Origin: Nelumbo lutea | Lineage: Eukaryota; Streptophyta; Magnoliopsida; Proteales; Nelumbonaceae | Assembly: GCA_022828595.1 (NCBI GenBank) | Contig: JAKGHH010000002.1 | Span: forward strand, 88,380,076-88,444,075 | Direction of reading: 5' to 3' | Length of the DNA: 64,000 nt | Part shown: positions 22,517-34,250 of the stretch, in pieces | How positions within the stretch are numbered: the stretch's first letter is position 1 | Layout of the letters: every line of letters begins with the position of its first letter | Program-made: the position numbers and the translations under genes | The notes under the pieces: model-generated | Databases searched by the model: none | What the model saw: only the letters and a program-made list of their open reading frames with translations | What the model was told of the DNA's origin: nothing

Positions 22517-25208
22517 TATTGGATGGAACTACTCCTAATTCTTGAATGAACTTATTCATCCAAACAACTTCTTTGGCAGCTTCACTTGCGGCAATGTATT
22601 CGGCTTCAGTTGTGGAATCTGCGGTGGACCCCTGTTTGCTTCTTTTCCAGCAAACAACACACGATTCTATCATGAAGATATAACCAGATGTAGACTTTCT
22701 ACCATCTGGACCTGACTGGAAATCGGCATCAGTATACCCTTGGATCTGTAGTGAAATACCATCGAATACTAGACAAAACTCTTTTGTCATTCAAAGGTAT
22801 TTTAGTATGTTTTTCACAATGGTCCAATGCTCCTACACTAGGTTAGATTGGTATCTGCTTACCACACTCACTACCTGAGAAATGTTAGGACGAGTGCACA
22901 GCATGGCATACATGATGCTTCCTATGACTGAGGCATAGGGAACCTCTTTCATGCCCTCAATCTCTTCGGGAGTCTTGGGAGACATACCCTTGGAGAGAAT
23001 GACTTCATGCCTGAAAGGAACATTTCCTTTCTTGGAGTTCTCCATATTGTATCTCTTGACTATTTTATCATTGTAAGCAGACTGGGATAATCCTATTATC
23101 CTCTTCGATCTATCTCTATAGAGTCAAAGACCTAGTAAGTAGGAGGCTTCTCCGAAGATCTTTCATGGAGAATTACTGTGAAAGCCAAACTTTCATCGTA
23201 GTTAACATTCCTACATCATTCCTAATGAGTAGAATGTCATCTACATACAGAACCAAGAACGTAACCTTATCGCCACTGGTCTTCCTATAAATACAGGGCT
23301 CATCCGGATTTTGCTCAAAGTCAAATTGTTTGACGGTAGAGTCAAACCGGATGTTCCAACTCCTAGAAGCTTGCTTAACTCTCGACTAAGTTTACATACC
23401 ATGTGTTCCTGACCTACAGTTATGAAACCTTGCAGTTGCTGCATATAGATATCTTCAGTAAGATCTCCATTCAGGAACACATTTTTGGCATCCATTTGCC
23501 AAATCTCGTAGTCATGGTATGTTGCTATAGCTAGCAGGATCCTAATGGATTTAAACACAGCCACAGGCGAGAAGGTTTTCTCATAATCGATTCCCTCTTT
23601 CTGAGTGTACCCTTTTACCACAAGACGAGCCTTGTAGGTCTCAACTTTACCATCAGGGCCTTTCTTCCTCTTATAGATCCATTTGCAACCAATTGCCTTT
23701 ACCCTAGGGGGTGGTTCTACTAGAGTCTAAACTCCATTAGTCTCCATTGAGTCCATTTCAGCTCTCATAAAATCTATCAACTTCAAGGAATCTATGTCCA
23801 ACATAGCTTCCGAATAAGTTACGGGATCCTTCTCACTGGTCGTGGCTTCCACCAAGTAACTTTCTTGGTCATAGCCATAACAAACTGGAGGCCTGGAAAC
23901 CCGGGTAGATCTTCTAGGTTGGTTATTTTTTGGAGTTGGTGGGACACCTCCCACTACCCCTGGGCACTCCTCATCAAGAACAACTTCCTGATGACGATTA
24001 TTTAGGATGTAATCTTCGTCTAAGAAGTGGCCATTTCGACTGCAAAACACCTTTTGCTCTTTTGGATCATAGAATAAGTAACCTACAGAGCCTTTGGGGT
24101 AGCTTATGAATAGGCAATGACTGGTATTGGATTCCAATTTGTCAGCACTATTTCTTTTAACATGTGCCAGACAACCCCAAATCTTTAAGTGTCTCACACT
24201 TGGTTTCTTACTGGTCCAAAGCTCATAGGGAGTCTTCAGAATGGATTTGGTTGGAACCCGGTTCAGCATGTATATCGTAGTCTCTAATGCATAACCTCAA
24301 AAGGATGTGGGTAGTTCCGAGTGTACAAGAAGTGATCAGACCATATCCAATAAAGTCCAGTTCCCCCTTTCTAACACACCATTTAATTTTTGTGTAATAG
24401 GAGGAGCTAGTTGTGATACTACCCTGTTGTCTTTTAAGTAGTCCCTAAATTTGTCAGAGAGATACTCGCTGCCTCAATCTGATCAAAGGGTCTTAATTTC
24501 TCTTCCTAACTGTTTCTCGACTTCTTGTTTGAATTCTTTGAACATTTCAAAAGATTCAGACTTATGTCTCATTAGTTACATGTAACCATATCGTGAGTAA
24601 TCATCGGTAAAGGTTATGAAATAAACATGCTGGTTACATGTCCTAAGATTCAGGGGACCACATACATCAGTATGTATAAGGTCAAGTGTGCTTGTAGATC
24701 TTTCAGGCTTACCAGTAAACCACCGTTTTGTTATCTTACCTTGAAGGCAAGGTTCACAGGTTGGAAGATCTTCTACAGTTAGAAAATCCAAAGGACCGTC
24801 ATTTACCAACCTTGTGATACGATCTACATTAATGTGTCCAAGTCGGTAATGCCACAGGCACATGGGATTAACTGTATCACGAGTCCTCTTCTTGGGGATT
24901 ATTTCTGAAGTAGTTTTGGTAAGGTTTGTTTCTAGAGAAAAATGGAGAACATAGAGACCATTCTCAAGTTCTCCATATGCGAGGAATTTGTTGTTCTGTC
25001 TAATAGCAATCACATTATTGAATAGGATAGAATAACCATCCATGCACAATTTTGCGACAGAAATCAAATTTCTTCTTAAATTGGGTACAAAAAGATAATC
25101 TTTAAGTACAATAGTTCATTCTCTGAAAATTAATTCTACAATTCCTATGGATGTAGCTACAATTGTTGTAGAAGTCCCCAAGTAGAGCGCCACTTCTCCG
25201 TCACTCAG
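22517..25208 (-). pseudogene. Element B pol (integrase to RNase H), gag and protease deleted
   Basis: Read on the minus strand from 25208: the post-protease region (ISVAKLCMDGY), integrase HHCC (LWHYRLGH, CEPCLQGK), integrase tail (24269-23727, HLKIWGCLAHVKR), RT (KGYTQKEGIDYEKTF, LNGDLTEDIYMQ, YVDD at 23247-23236), then RNase H (DADFQSGPDGRKSTSGY, TEAEYIAASEAAKE). Several frameshifts and stops separate the open pieces. At 25208 the match to the family stops abruptly and leader sequence follows, so the element lost gag and the protease active site by an internal deletion of about 2.2 kb relative to A. Confidence 0.88.
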
Positions 25209-25675
25209 TATGTAGTTTCCAAAACTGCAAATCATAGATGGCTGAACCCAAATTTGTGAAAAATTCTCCTTTGTGCTTTCTGCTTCATCTTCGAATGAAA
25301 TAAAATAGAAAACCTATTTTCTATTAATATTACATCAGATTTAAATTCCTATACATTCCGTCTAAAATTAAAAAAAGAAATAATTAATTACAGACCAAGA
25401 ATGAATAGAACAATAGGTGCGCAGATTTCTTGCGCCATTAAAGAATTCGATCTCCACCATACGAACAACCCAAAAGCCAAGAAAAATATATAGAATAGTT
25501 CTAAATATTAATTAGATTAATAAAGATTTAATTTCAGATCAATCGCCCAAAACTGGGAACCAATTTCCTAGAAAAACTTTAACTGCACAAATCGGGTAGA
25601 ACGCCTTCTACCCATTTACATAGATCCGGATTTGGTTTAATTATGTTCAAGATTTGAACCTGGCTCTAATACCAC
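25209..25675 (-). other. Leader remnant and primer site of element B
   Basis: The minus strand carries TGGTATTAGAGCC (25674-25662), one base away from the 5' LTR, the same spacing as in A. About 450 bases of leader similar to A 3266-3725 follow, up to the deletion junction at 25208/25209. Confidence 0.8.
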
Positions 25676-26953
25676 TGAAGGGATGAGATATCCATCATAT
25701 GGATGGCTGAATCCTGTAGGAAGGTTGGGCAAAATTTCAAAAATTTCTCTCTCTCATCTGGGAATCGCATTCCCTATTTTAGAAAACTGCATTTTTAAGG
25801 ATCAATATTGAAACAAACTGAACCAGATCTGAAACCAAAAGGGAGAAGAGGGATATACCTGATACAGAATAATAGTAACTCCGAATGAAGGTGTTCACAC
25901 CCAAGGAGAAGAGCAAAATCTGCTCCCACTGAAGATGACACAGTGTGAGGTGAAGTAGAATCAGCAGGATGGCTCTTCAGTAAAAACTGAATTCTTTAGC
26001 AAGAATGTAGTAGAGGGCTGATGAGCACGACTTTAGATTGCCTCTTCTACCAAGAAGCAATATCAAGAACAATTCTTGATCACTCTCACAGGTGGAGATC
26101 GAACTGGGTAGGGGCGGCAAGAACAGGAAGAAAAAAAAGCAGAAGACAGGAGCAATCAAACTGTTAGTTGTCTTCTCTCTTAATTCAGTTGACTGTGAGT
26201 GTGTGTTGGAGGTCCGCCCTGCTATCCTATTTATAGCCTTAAAGAGATGATCTCCTAATCCCATTAGGAGTTTCCTAATCCAACTCTTTTATTTGGATCT
26301 GGACTCTCTTTAAGAGATAAGGATAATCATTTATCTTATCTGCAGATAAAGATCAGCCTTCCTAATTAAATTAGGAGTTTCCTGATCCAAATCTTTATTT
26401 GGATTTGGACTCTTTAAGTGGATAGGGATAGTCCCTTATCCTATCTGCTGATCCAAATCCCAGAACCACCCCTATTTAATTAATCTTATTAATCCAATTC
26501 GAATTGGGCTTTAGGCCCATTAAGTCTATGTGCTCACTTAACCTCTTAATTTGCTGCCCAGTTGGCTATTCTTGTATGGCGTGGGACCCAAACAATGATC
26601 TACACATCAGCCACATGAGTTTAGTTAGCCTTTATTACAAGGTCTGGCCGAATTCACTATAGGAGATAGTGAACCCCTGAGTCTATCACCATGGGCTCTT
26701 AATTGGCCCAACATTTATACTAAATGGTCCTTGGGTCCAACCACCTTGTGAAAACCCAAGGACTGTGGGCAGATGCAAGATTAGCCCATCAGGTATTACC
26801 CTCAATGGTCTTACACTTAACCTCTCAGCCCATAATGATCAAACACTGCCCAACAAGAGAGGACCTCTCCCTTGGCTGCAAGGTGCAGTACCGCACTCTC
26901 TACTCACATGGATCTCGGGAATTAAAACATTTTGCAAACATTTTGAAACCATA

Positions 26954-27009
<56 letters not shown>

Positions 27010-27619
27010 ATCTTTATATAAATATATTTTGCAAAATGAATTTCAACGATTGAAATCAACTACTAGCAGTTTAGGTTTCCATCAGAGAAAGTGCATGTCC
27101 GATCATTCACTTTGATCAACAAAGGGGGTGATCCTATCACTATGATCACCCACATAGATGAATTCTCAGACCGTCCCAACATAACCAGGTTTTGACCCCT
27201 CTATGGATCTCACTGATTGGCATATCAAAGACAGCCAAATCCAACACCTTGTGCAGTACCATAATCGAGTTTAGGGGTCAGGTGTAACATTCCCGGGCAA
27301 TACTGGAATTTTGGTTCGGTTCAGGGTTTCAAGAAAACCCACACTGCATGTACCTCAGGTCTCACCCTAGCAGTTGAGACAAGCCATCCCAACCAACTTG
27401 GCAGTACATCAGTGTCCGCCTTGTTAAGATAAATCTCCTCAGATCTATCCAACGACTGTGAAGATTTTAAATTAACACAAATCTCATAAGTGTCCAGTTT
27501 AAGGGTATTACACAGAAACATACCACAATGACATGAATCAATTATGTACTTTATTTTTTTACAATAAACATCAAAAGGTACATTAATCTGATTGGAGCTA
27601 AGGGCATAACTGTCTAACA
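25676..27619 (-). repeat. 5' LTR of element B
   Basis: On the minus strand it starts TGTTAGACAGTTATGCCC at 27619 and ends CATCCCTTCA at 25676. A TATA box CTATAAATAG lies at 26236-26227. An (AT)n run lies at 26957-27010. It is followed by the target duplication AATGC at 27620-27624. Confidence 0.92.
26957..27010. repeat. (AT)n microsatellite inside the B 5' LTR
   Basis: About 50 bases of alternating A and T, at the same LTR position as the run at 16049-16108. Confidence 0.93.
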
Positions 27620-27855
27620 AATGCCTATTGTCTTTTTTTGTAAAATGCAGGTTGGAATTGTGTAGAAATCGATTATTGATAAAGTTGTTGGAGATCAAAG
27701 TTTATTATTCTTTATTTTTGTAAAATTCATAAATTATTACAGAATTGACATGTGAAGAATATTTAAAAAAATTTGATTGTTATTACTTTTTATAATATAT
27801 TTATCATTTTGTTTTGTGAAATTAAATCATAAAATTGTTGGAGATCAATGAGGCG

Positions 27856-27886
<31 letters not shown>

Positions 27887-28604
27887 ATTCATATAGGTCT
27901 TATTTATAAGTCAACGTGCAATAACATTGTTAATATTTAGGTGGATTATTATAGTGATGGTATAGTTTTTCTCACTATATGAAGAACAACACTGTCACTA
28001 TATTTACAAGTTGATTATATAGTGATAGAAATGATTGTCACTATATTATTTAATAGTGACAAATTTTAAAAATTTCTTTACTATACATTTATTTATAGTG
28101 ACGGATTATCTATCATGATTTTCTTTTCATATGATAATAGTGACAAAAGTATTTGTCACTGTAGGATATCTATAGTGACGAATAACACTATCACTATATC
28201 TACAAGTCGATTATATAGTGATAGAAATAATTGTCACTATATTATTTAATAGTGACAAATTTTAAAAATTTTGTCACTATATATTTATTTATAGTGATGG
28301 ACAATCTGCCATAATTTTGTTTGTTATATTATAATAGTGACAAACGTGACAATCACTACAGTATGTAATAGTGGCGGATATTAAATATGTCATCACTATT
28401 TCATATTTTAGTAATGACAAAAAAAGTAATTGTCACTAAAACATATTACAATAATGACGGACATATCTATCATTATATATAAGTTTTAATAGCGTACACA
28501 AAATATCCGTCACTAAAATTAATCATAATAATGATGAACTAAATCGTCACTATAAGATATTCATTGGTGACAGATTTTTAAATTCGTCACCATAAATTAT
28601 AGTG
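27620..28604 (+). mobile_element. En/Spm-like copy 1: 3' flank and subterminal repeats (inverted-repeat arm 1)
   Basis: This continues copy 1 after element B. From about 27960 it holds many short repeats of the type TAGTGAC / GTCACTA in both directions, as in CACTA subterminal regions. The whole arm pairs in reverse complement with 29469-30091 plus 31317-31690. The arm ends near 28604 with TTATAGTG, the reverse of CACTATAA. A weaker match (CCTATA) continues for about 15 bases, so the true terminus is unsure. Confidence 0.75.
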
Positions 28605-29468
28605 GCGTCGCCTATAGAAATGATTTACCTCTCAAATTTTCATGCGAGACAAGTAATCAATCACACAAAATTTGTAATAGAATCAATTTAAAAGTAGCAT
28701 CATTATGATTCACTTAATGCTAAGAATTCACAACATTTACATTTATGCATCGCTCAATTATATGATTTCTCTTATTTCTCACTTTCTCTATTTATATAAA
28801 TTTACTCTAATTATATTAATAGAAAAGTCTTTACTATTATTGTAGATTTATAACAGATTTTCATATCATGGAAATACAAATCCTGCAAATAGGTTCAAGT
28901 GCATTCATTAATGTACTAGGGAATTTGTATATGAAAGTGCTTTATTGCAACATTATTATAATTTGCATGCATTTTACATTCATGGTTGTAAGAACTATAA
29001 AAATAAGTTTAAAACTATTAGGGATTTGGCTGAACACAAAAAGGAGAAGGCTGAGAAGGAAGTATCGAAGAAAGTTGAAAAGAAATGGACTGAGAAGGAA
29101 ACACAAAAGAAAAGAAGGCTAAGAGAAAGCATGAAATGAAGGAATTACAAAAGAAGGCTAGTATCATGGTTTTTATTTTCTTATTTTCTTTATTTTCTTT
29201 ATAGTATGCAGTTGGAATCTTAGTAGGAGCTAAGAAGCAAAAATGATTAATTGCAATATTGGGGAATTAATCCTTGTATTGGGTTTATCCATTATCTTTA
29301 CTTTTTTTATATGTAATATGTAAGTTATAATAAAATTGTTTGGTTAAAAAACAAAGTTATGTAAAAGAACATTTTAAAAAGATTTATAATTTCTGACCGG
29401 ATTTTCTTAATGTAGCTCTGAAATTTGCAAACAATCAACGGAATTGTGTCCATCAGTATAGGAAGCAT
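28605..29468. other. AT-rich spacer between the two inverted transposon arms
   Basis: 864 bases without transposon subterminal repeats. A plus-strand open frame from 28945 (or 28868 in another frame) to about 29139 is very Lys/Glu-rich (AEHKKEKAEKEVSKKVEKK) and may be an exon fragment or chance. I recognise no gene. Confidence 0.5.
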
Positions 29469-30091
29469 CACTATAACATATGGTGACATATTTAAAAATC
29501 TGTCACTAACGAATATCTTATAGTGACAGTTTAGTTCGTCATTATTATGATTAATTTTAGTGACATATTTTGTGTGTATCACTAAAACTTATATATAATG
29601 ACAGATATGTCTGTCACTATTGTAATATTTTTAGTGACGAACATTTTTTTTGTCGTTACTAAAATATGAAATAGTAACAAATATGTCATCAATATAAATA
29701 AATGTTTGGTAATGAAATTTTTAATATCTATCACTATTACATACTATAGTGACGGTCACATTTGTCACTGTTATCATATAACAATACAAAATTTTGATGG
29801 ATTGTCCATCACTATAAATAAATTTATAATGACGATATTTTTAAAATTTATCACTATTAAATAATATAGTGATAGTGTTGTTCATTACTATAGATACCCT
29901 ATATTAATAGAAACTTTTGTCACTATTATCATATAAAAAGAAAATCATGACAGATATTTCATCACTATAAATTTTATTTATAGTGATGAAATTTTTAAAA
30001 TTTGTCACTATTAAATAATATAGTGACAATTATTTCTGTCACTATATAATCAACTTGTAAATATATTGATGGTGTTGTTCATCATTATAGG
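29469..30091 (-). mobile_element. En/Spm-like copy 2: 3' subterminal repeats (inverted-repeat arm 2)
   Basis: It starts CACTATAACATATGGTGAC and is the reverse complement of 28604 back to about 28000, with small indels. The same TAGTGAC / GTCACTA repeats occur. It is cut at 30091 by a solo LTR and resumes at 31317. Confidence 0.78.
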
Positions 30092-31316
30092 TGGTGGGTG
30101 TTGAATCCAACCAAAAATAAAAATCCTGCTCGAATTAAATACTTTTGTATATAGTGATGAGCAATGTCGTCTCTACAGGGATTGGATTGATTTATTTCCA
30201 AGAAAACGAAATAGAGGATTGTTATAAAGATAAGGAAAATAAAATAAAATAAAATAAAATAAAGTAAAGGTAAATTCGATAGAAGGCAGCATCCGGTTGA
30301 AGGGGTAAGTCAGCCTTGATTTTTATAATTGATCATCGATACAATGATGAATTCAAGTGCTTATGAGTAAATTGGTTATAGCTACTAACAAGCTTTAATA
30401 GTCAATCTCTACTTGTAATTTTGGCAATCAAAACAAGCTCTTTGATTGCTTCTCTTATTAATAGACAGCCCTAAACAAGCTCTTAGAGTTTAATCTATTA
30501 ACAACATTAAGAAATTGAGAGACCCAATTCTGGTCAACGAACACACAAGCTCGATTCGTTCAAACCAGGTTATATATTTTCATAACATGAACTGAAAACT
30601 TGTCCATAATTGGTTTATGTTATTTGCCACAAAGATTAAATCTAACAAACATATACGAATTTGATGATCTAATCAATAATAGGTTATTTTATTGATTGAA
30701 CAATGGATCCTGTTGCTCAATCAATAAAATAATCTTAAATAGGAAATCACAAAAAATATATAAATACTCATTAACATTGAACTGAAATAAAATCAATTAG
30801 ATCTCACAATTTTGTAGAACCAAAGCTTCCTTAACCTTTAACCAGAAAATAAAAGCTAATCAAACTTCATGGAGAGATTGTAACTTTTAAATGGAGAGGA
30901 CGAATTCTACTTCCTTCCTTCACTTTTTTTCTCCTTGATTGAGTGATTTCGACTGCTAGTCTACCCTCCCTTTATATAGCCTTAGGGGGAGGGGCTGTTT
31001 CCAACACCTCTTAGGAGTTCTTTCTCAAATAAGAGTCCAATTTCCTAATGGGAAAATGCTTAATTCATATCTAATCTTATCATTATCTCTAAATAGAAAT
31101 TCTTAACTAAGATGGACTTTAACTTTCTTTCTTTTTAGAAGTACAACAAGAAATAGACTCTATTAAAACTCTTGGTGACTCATGCCTCCAACTCAGCCGA
31201 ATCCTACTATGATTGATGGGGCCCACTTCTTGCATGCTGAAATCGTGCTGGGACTATGCTGCAAGCTCCTTTCAGCTTTCTTCCCAATTTGTGATTTTCT
31301 AAATAAAACACTATCA
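30092..31316 (+). mobile_element. Solo LTR (family G), 1225 bp
   Basis: It starts TGGTGGGTG, ends CACTATCA, and is flanked by the perfect 5-bp duplication ATAGG (30087-30091 and 31317-31321). Removing it restores the subterminal repeat of copy 2. It has no coding region. It contains a short (AAAAT)n run near 30236-30262. It shares segments with 55850-57390, such as TTTATATAGCC and a GGAGAGGG-like run, so both are LTRs of one family. Orientation is inferred from that similarity only. Confidence 0.8.
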
Positions 31317-31689
31317 ATAGGATACCTATAGTGGGAAACAATACTGTCACTATAATAATCCACCTAAATATTAACAATGTTATTGCACATTGACTTATAA
31401 ATAAGACCTATATGAATTGATAATAATCACAATATTATTCACCTCATTAGTCAACAACTTTATGATTTAATTTCACAAAACATAATGATAAATATATTAT
31501 AAAAATTAATAACAATCAAACTTTACAAAAAAAGATAATATGCATTAGCTAAAAAACATATAAATAGATATAAGTGTTTGAATAGCAATAAAAATACTTA
31601 CATAATTTTTTACCCAAGAAACTTTCAATTATACAACATTTTGTAGGGTTGTAATGTGTCCATATGATTTCATTAATAATGTTAAAGGG
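31317..31689 (-). mobile_element. En/Spm-like copy 2: 3' untranslated flank
   Basis: This is the reverse complement of copy 1 at 27625-27965, joined to the region before 14769. It lies between the subterminal repeats and the transposase C-terminus of copy 2. Confidence 0.75.
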
Positions 31690-31866
31690 TTAAGTATAGA
31701 TTTAATTTACACTTCTACCCATCCAGTTCCTAATGGCTCTCCACATACAATTTTAGTAGGATCATCACTTGATAAAACACCATAAGCTACAATTCTATTA
31801 ACTATTGGAAACTTCAACTTAACTTGTTTCTAAAAAAACAAATGACTTTAAAATAGTAAGTACAAA

Positions 31867-31934
31867 TAGGGGTGGCAGCGAGCTGAACTCTTTACGAGCT
31901 ATTCGAGCTCGGCTTGTGAGGCTCGCGAGTTGGC

Positions 31935-32009
<75 letters not shown>

Positions 32010-32140
32010 ATTATAGAAAATTATATATATAATAAAAATATTATAATTCTTAATTTTTTAAATATCAAATAAAAAATATTTTTATATATAATTTTTTTTA
32101 TAAAACATTTTTTTCTCAAAATTGAGCTCGAGCCATACCG
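31867..32140. mobile_element. 274-bp insertion with a 9-bp target duplication
   Basis: It starts TAGGGGTGGCAGCGAGC, ends GAGCCATACCG, and is flanked by AAGTACAAA at 31858-31866 and 32141-32149. Copy 1 lacks it. It contains GAGCTCG-type repeats and an (AT)n run at 31939-32009. A 9-bp duplication fits a Mutator-type MITE, but SINE-like elements cannot be ruled out. Confidence 0.65.
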
Positions 32141-32410
32141 AAGTACAAAAGTTGATTAAAATAAGTTAAAATAGAAACAAAGTTGGAGGACTAGCCAACT
32201 TTAAGTTTTATTTTTAGACTAGCCAACAAAATCTGCTTGAATCTACCCCTAAGTACAAAAGTTGATTAAAATAAATTAAAATAGATAAACAATGTGTAAA
32301 GAATAAGAAAACTTGTAAATTTAAGTTTGATTATTTAATATACTTTTTTTATTGTATTGTTTCATTCACATAAGATGTACGGGCAAACATAGTTGGAGGA
32401 CTAGCCATAC
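32141..32410. repeat. Local duplications in copy 2
   Basis: AAGTACAAAAGTTGATTAAA occurs at 32141 and again at 32252. AGTTGGAGGACTAGCCA occurs at about 32182 and 32390. Copy 1 has the single form, so this stretch was duplicated and shuffled after the copies parted. Confidence 0.6.
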
Positions 32411-34250
32411 GAACTTGGTAATTGGTTCTATTAATTATTAAGAAACTTGTAAGCATACACGTTAAATAAAAAAAACTTAATAATATATAAAAATTATGAA
32501 AAATAAAATTTGACAAAGTAAAAATTATAATTTTTTACACTTTAAGAATTTTCAAGTATGTGGTTTGCAGCAGAAAAATGCATTAAGTGTGGGGAAAGGA
32601 TGAGACTACCCATATCATTTAAAACTTTGCAAAAATAAAAATAAACACCATTAAAAAAATATAAGACAATAAAAAATACCTTAAAATAATCTAAAAAAAT
32701 AAGAATGTGTCTTAACTTGTACCTGTCTCTTCAATAGCAATTCTTTCATTTGTGCAAATTATTCCTCAAGATGAGAGTATTTATTTTGTATTTCAGCATA
32801 TTTACCATCCATATCATTGACTTTCTTAGACAATTTATTATTTTTTCTTCAATTAATTTGCTATTAAAAGCACGCCTGGTGAGGGTCCCCAAATATTTGT
32901 TGGGGTTGCACCTAACCCCAATAAAAGCACATGCTCATGCCTTTCTTCATCCATCACTTGTGAGAAGAAATCATTCTTAAAAAATGTACTACTTTCAGAT
33001 CCATTTGTTGATTGTTGTGAAGCTAATTCTTTCAACTTATTCTATAATATTAACCAAAATAATGAATCGTTAAATGAAAGCATAAATAAATAAATAATAG
33101 TAAAACAATTATTGCAACAATACTATACTATCACTTCTATAGAAGCTGAATCAACAACAGTTCCATCTTTCTTTGTATGTGTCTTTACAAAAAATTGGAC
33201 CCTGTCTATTTGAGATCCTGATTTTTTTTTCCTTTGATTTAAATATAATAAAGAAAATAGAAATTGAGTCATAACATAATACCAATTAAATATAATACAT
33301 ATGACAATAAAAGAAACAAAAATGCAAGCTTTTAGCTCGTCATGCCAAATCCTAGAAAAGCTTTTTGTGCCTGTGCAATGTCCCATTTCTCTTTACACGA
33401 TTGGCCTTATTAATCTCTCTTTTTCTCTAAAATTTTTCACTCTAAACTCATTTAATACAAGAATTTAATAAAAAATATATATTAATATAGAGCAAGGTAT
33501 ATATAAATTAACCTTTGACTTTTCAGAATCCTTTAGTTGTAAGAAATTAACCCATTGTTCTTTTGAAACTCTTTTATCAAGGCAATCCATTTGTTCAATA
33601 ATTGGAATTTTAGGATTATAATATTTTACCTTTAATTTATGTTTCCAATGCTTACATTTCATATTTAAATTTTTTAATGTCCAATCTTTCCCTTATCATC
33701 AATATCAAATTTAGACTAATAAGCACACAACAAACACATATATCAATATAAATAATTGGAAAGAATATAAGAAAAAACAAAAGAACATGTATATTACCAA
33801 AATAAATCTCCATGCAGCTTCTTTTTGTGATTCAGGAATGCCATGCCAATTCTTTATATCAATAAGAAAATATGTAGAAGTTTTTTCAATGGTTCCCAAA
33901 AACTGAGAGTTTTCCTTTCTTGATTATATTACCAGTTGAACATATTTGTTCAATTCAATAACCTTGTGTTCACCCTCCTTCATATTGTATGTGCGATTAT
34001 ATGTTGTGGGTCTACGACATTTTTTGTGTTTTGGTGAATAGGGTTGATGGTCAGATTCAATGTCTTCTTCATTTAGTTGAGAAGTTGATGAATTTGGTTG
34101 AATTTGCAATTGCAAAGCTTGCACTTGGGGCTGGATTATGCTTGTTTTTACTGGTGTTTGTGCTTGGGTTTGGAAAATTTTTGGAGGATCATTGGCATTC
34201 TAATTCTCTTGCACACTTACTCTTTATGGTTGTGCCTCAGTAAAAAGTAG

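Larger units (their letters stand above)
14770..27619 (-). mobile_element. Ty1/copia element B (family of A), minus strand, split by element C
   Basis: The element is bounded by LTRs at 14770-16726 and 25676-27619. The 5-bp target duplication AATGC is perfect at 14765-14769 and 27620-27624. Excluding the nested element C, it is about 7.3 kb. Both LTRs match those of A in reverse orientation. Pol is present from just after protease to RNase H, but gag and the protease site have been deleted. Its target is the En/Spm-like copy 1: joining 14769 to 27625 restores sequence collinear with copy 2 (around 31540). Confidence 0.93.
31690..34250 (-). pseudogene. En/Spm (CACTA)-type Transposase_24-like gene, copy 2
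   Basis: Minus-strand pieces in order: RRPTTYNRTYNMKEGE (about 34025-33970), WHGIPESQKEAAWRF (about 33847-33800), a basic patch with DKRVSKEQWVNFLQL (about 33580-33530), GHCTGTKSFSRIWHDEL (33386-33330), KKDGTVVDSASIE (about 33170-33130), then LKELASQQS and GLGATPTNIWGPSPG (33035-32860). A coiled coil and the C-terminal VAYGVLSSDD domain (about 31795-31690) complete it. Exon-like blocks are separated by AT-rich introns. These blocks match the plant En/Spm Transposase_24 layout known to me. A 274-bp insertion (31867-32140) and local duplications break it. The catalytic TNP2-type transposase was not found. Confidence 0.75.

Noticed and set aside
29325..29582. Minus-strand frame of 85 codons
   Set aside because: It overlaps transposon subterminal repeats and AT-rich spacer and has no protein-like composition.
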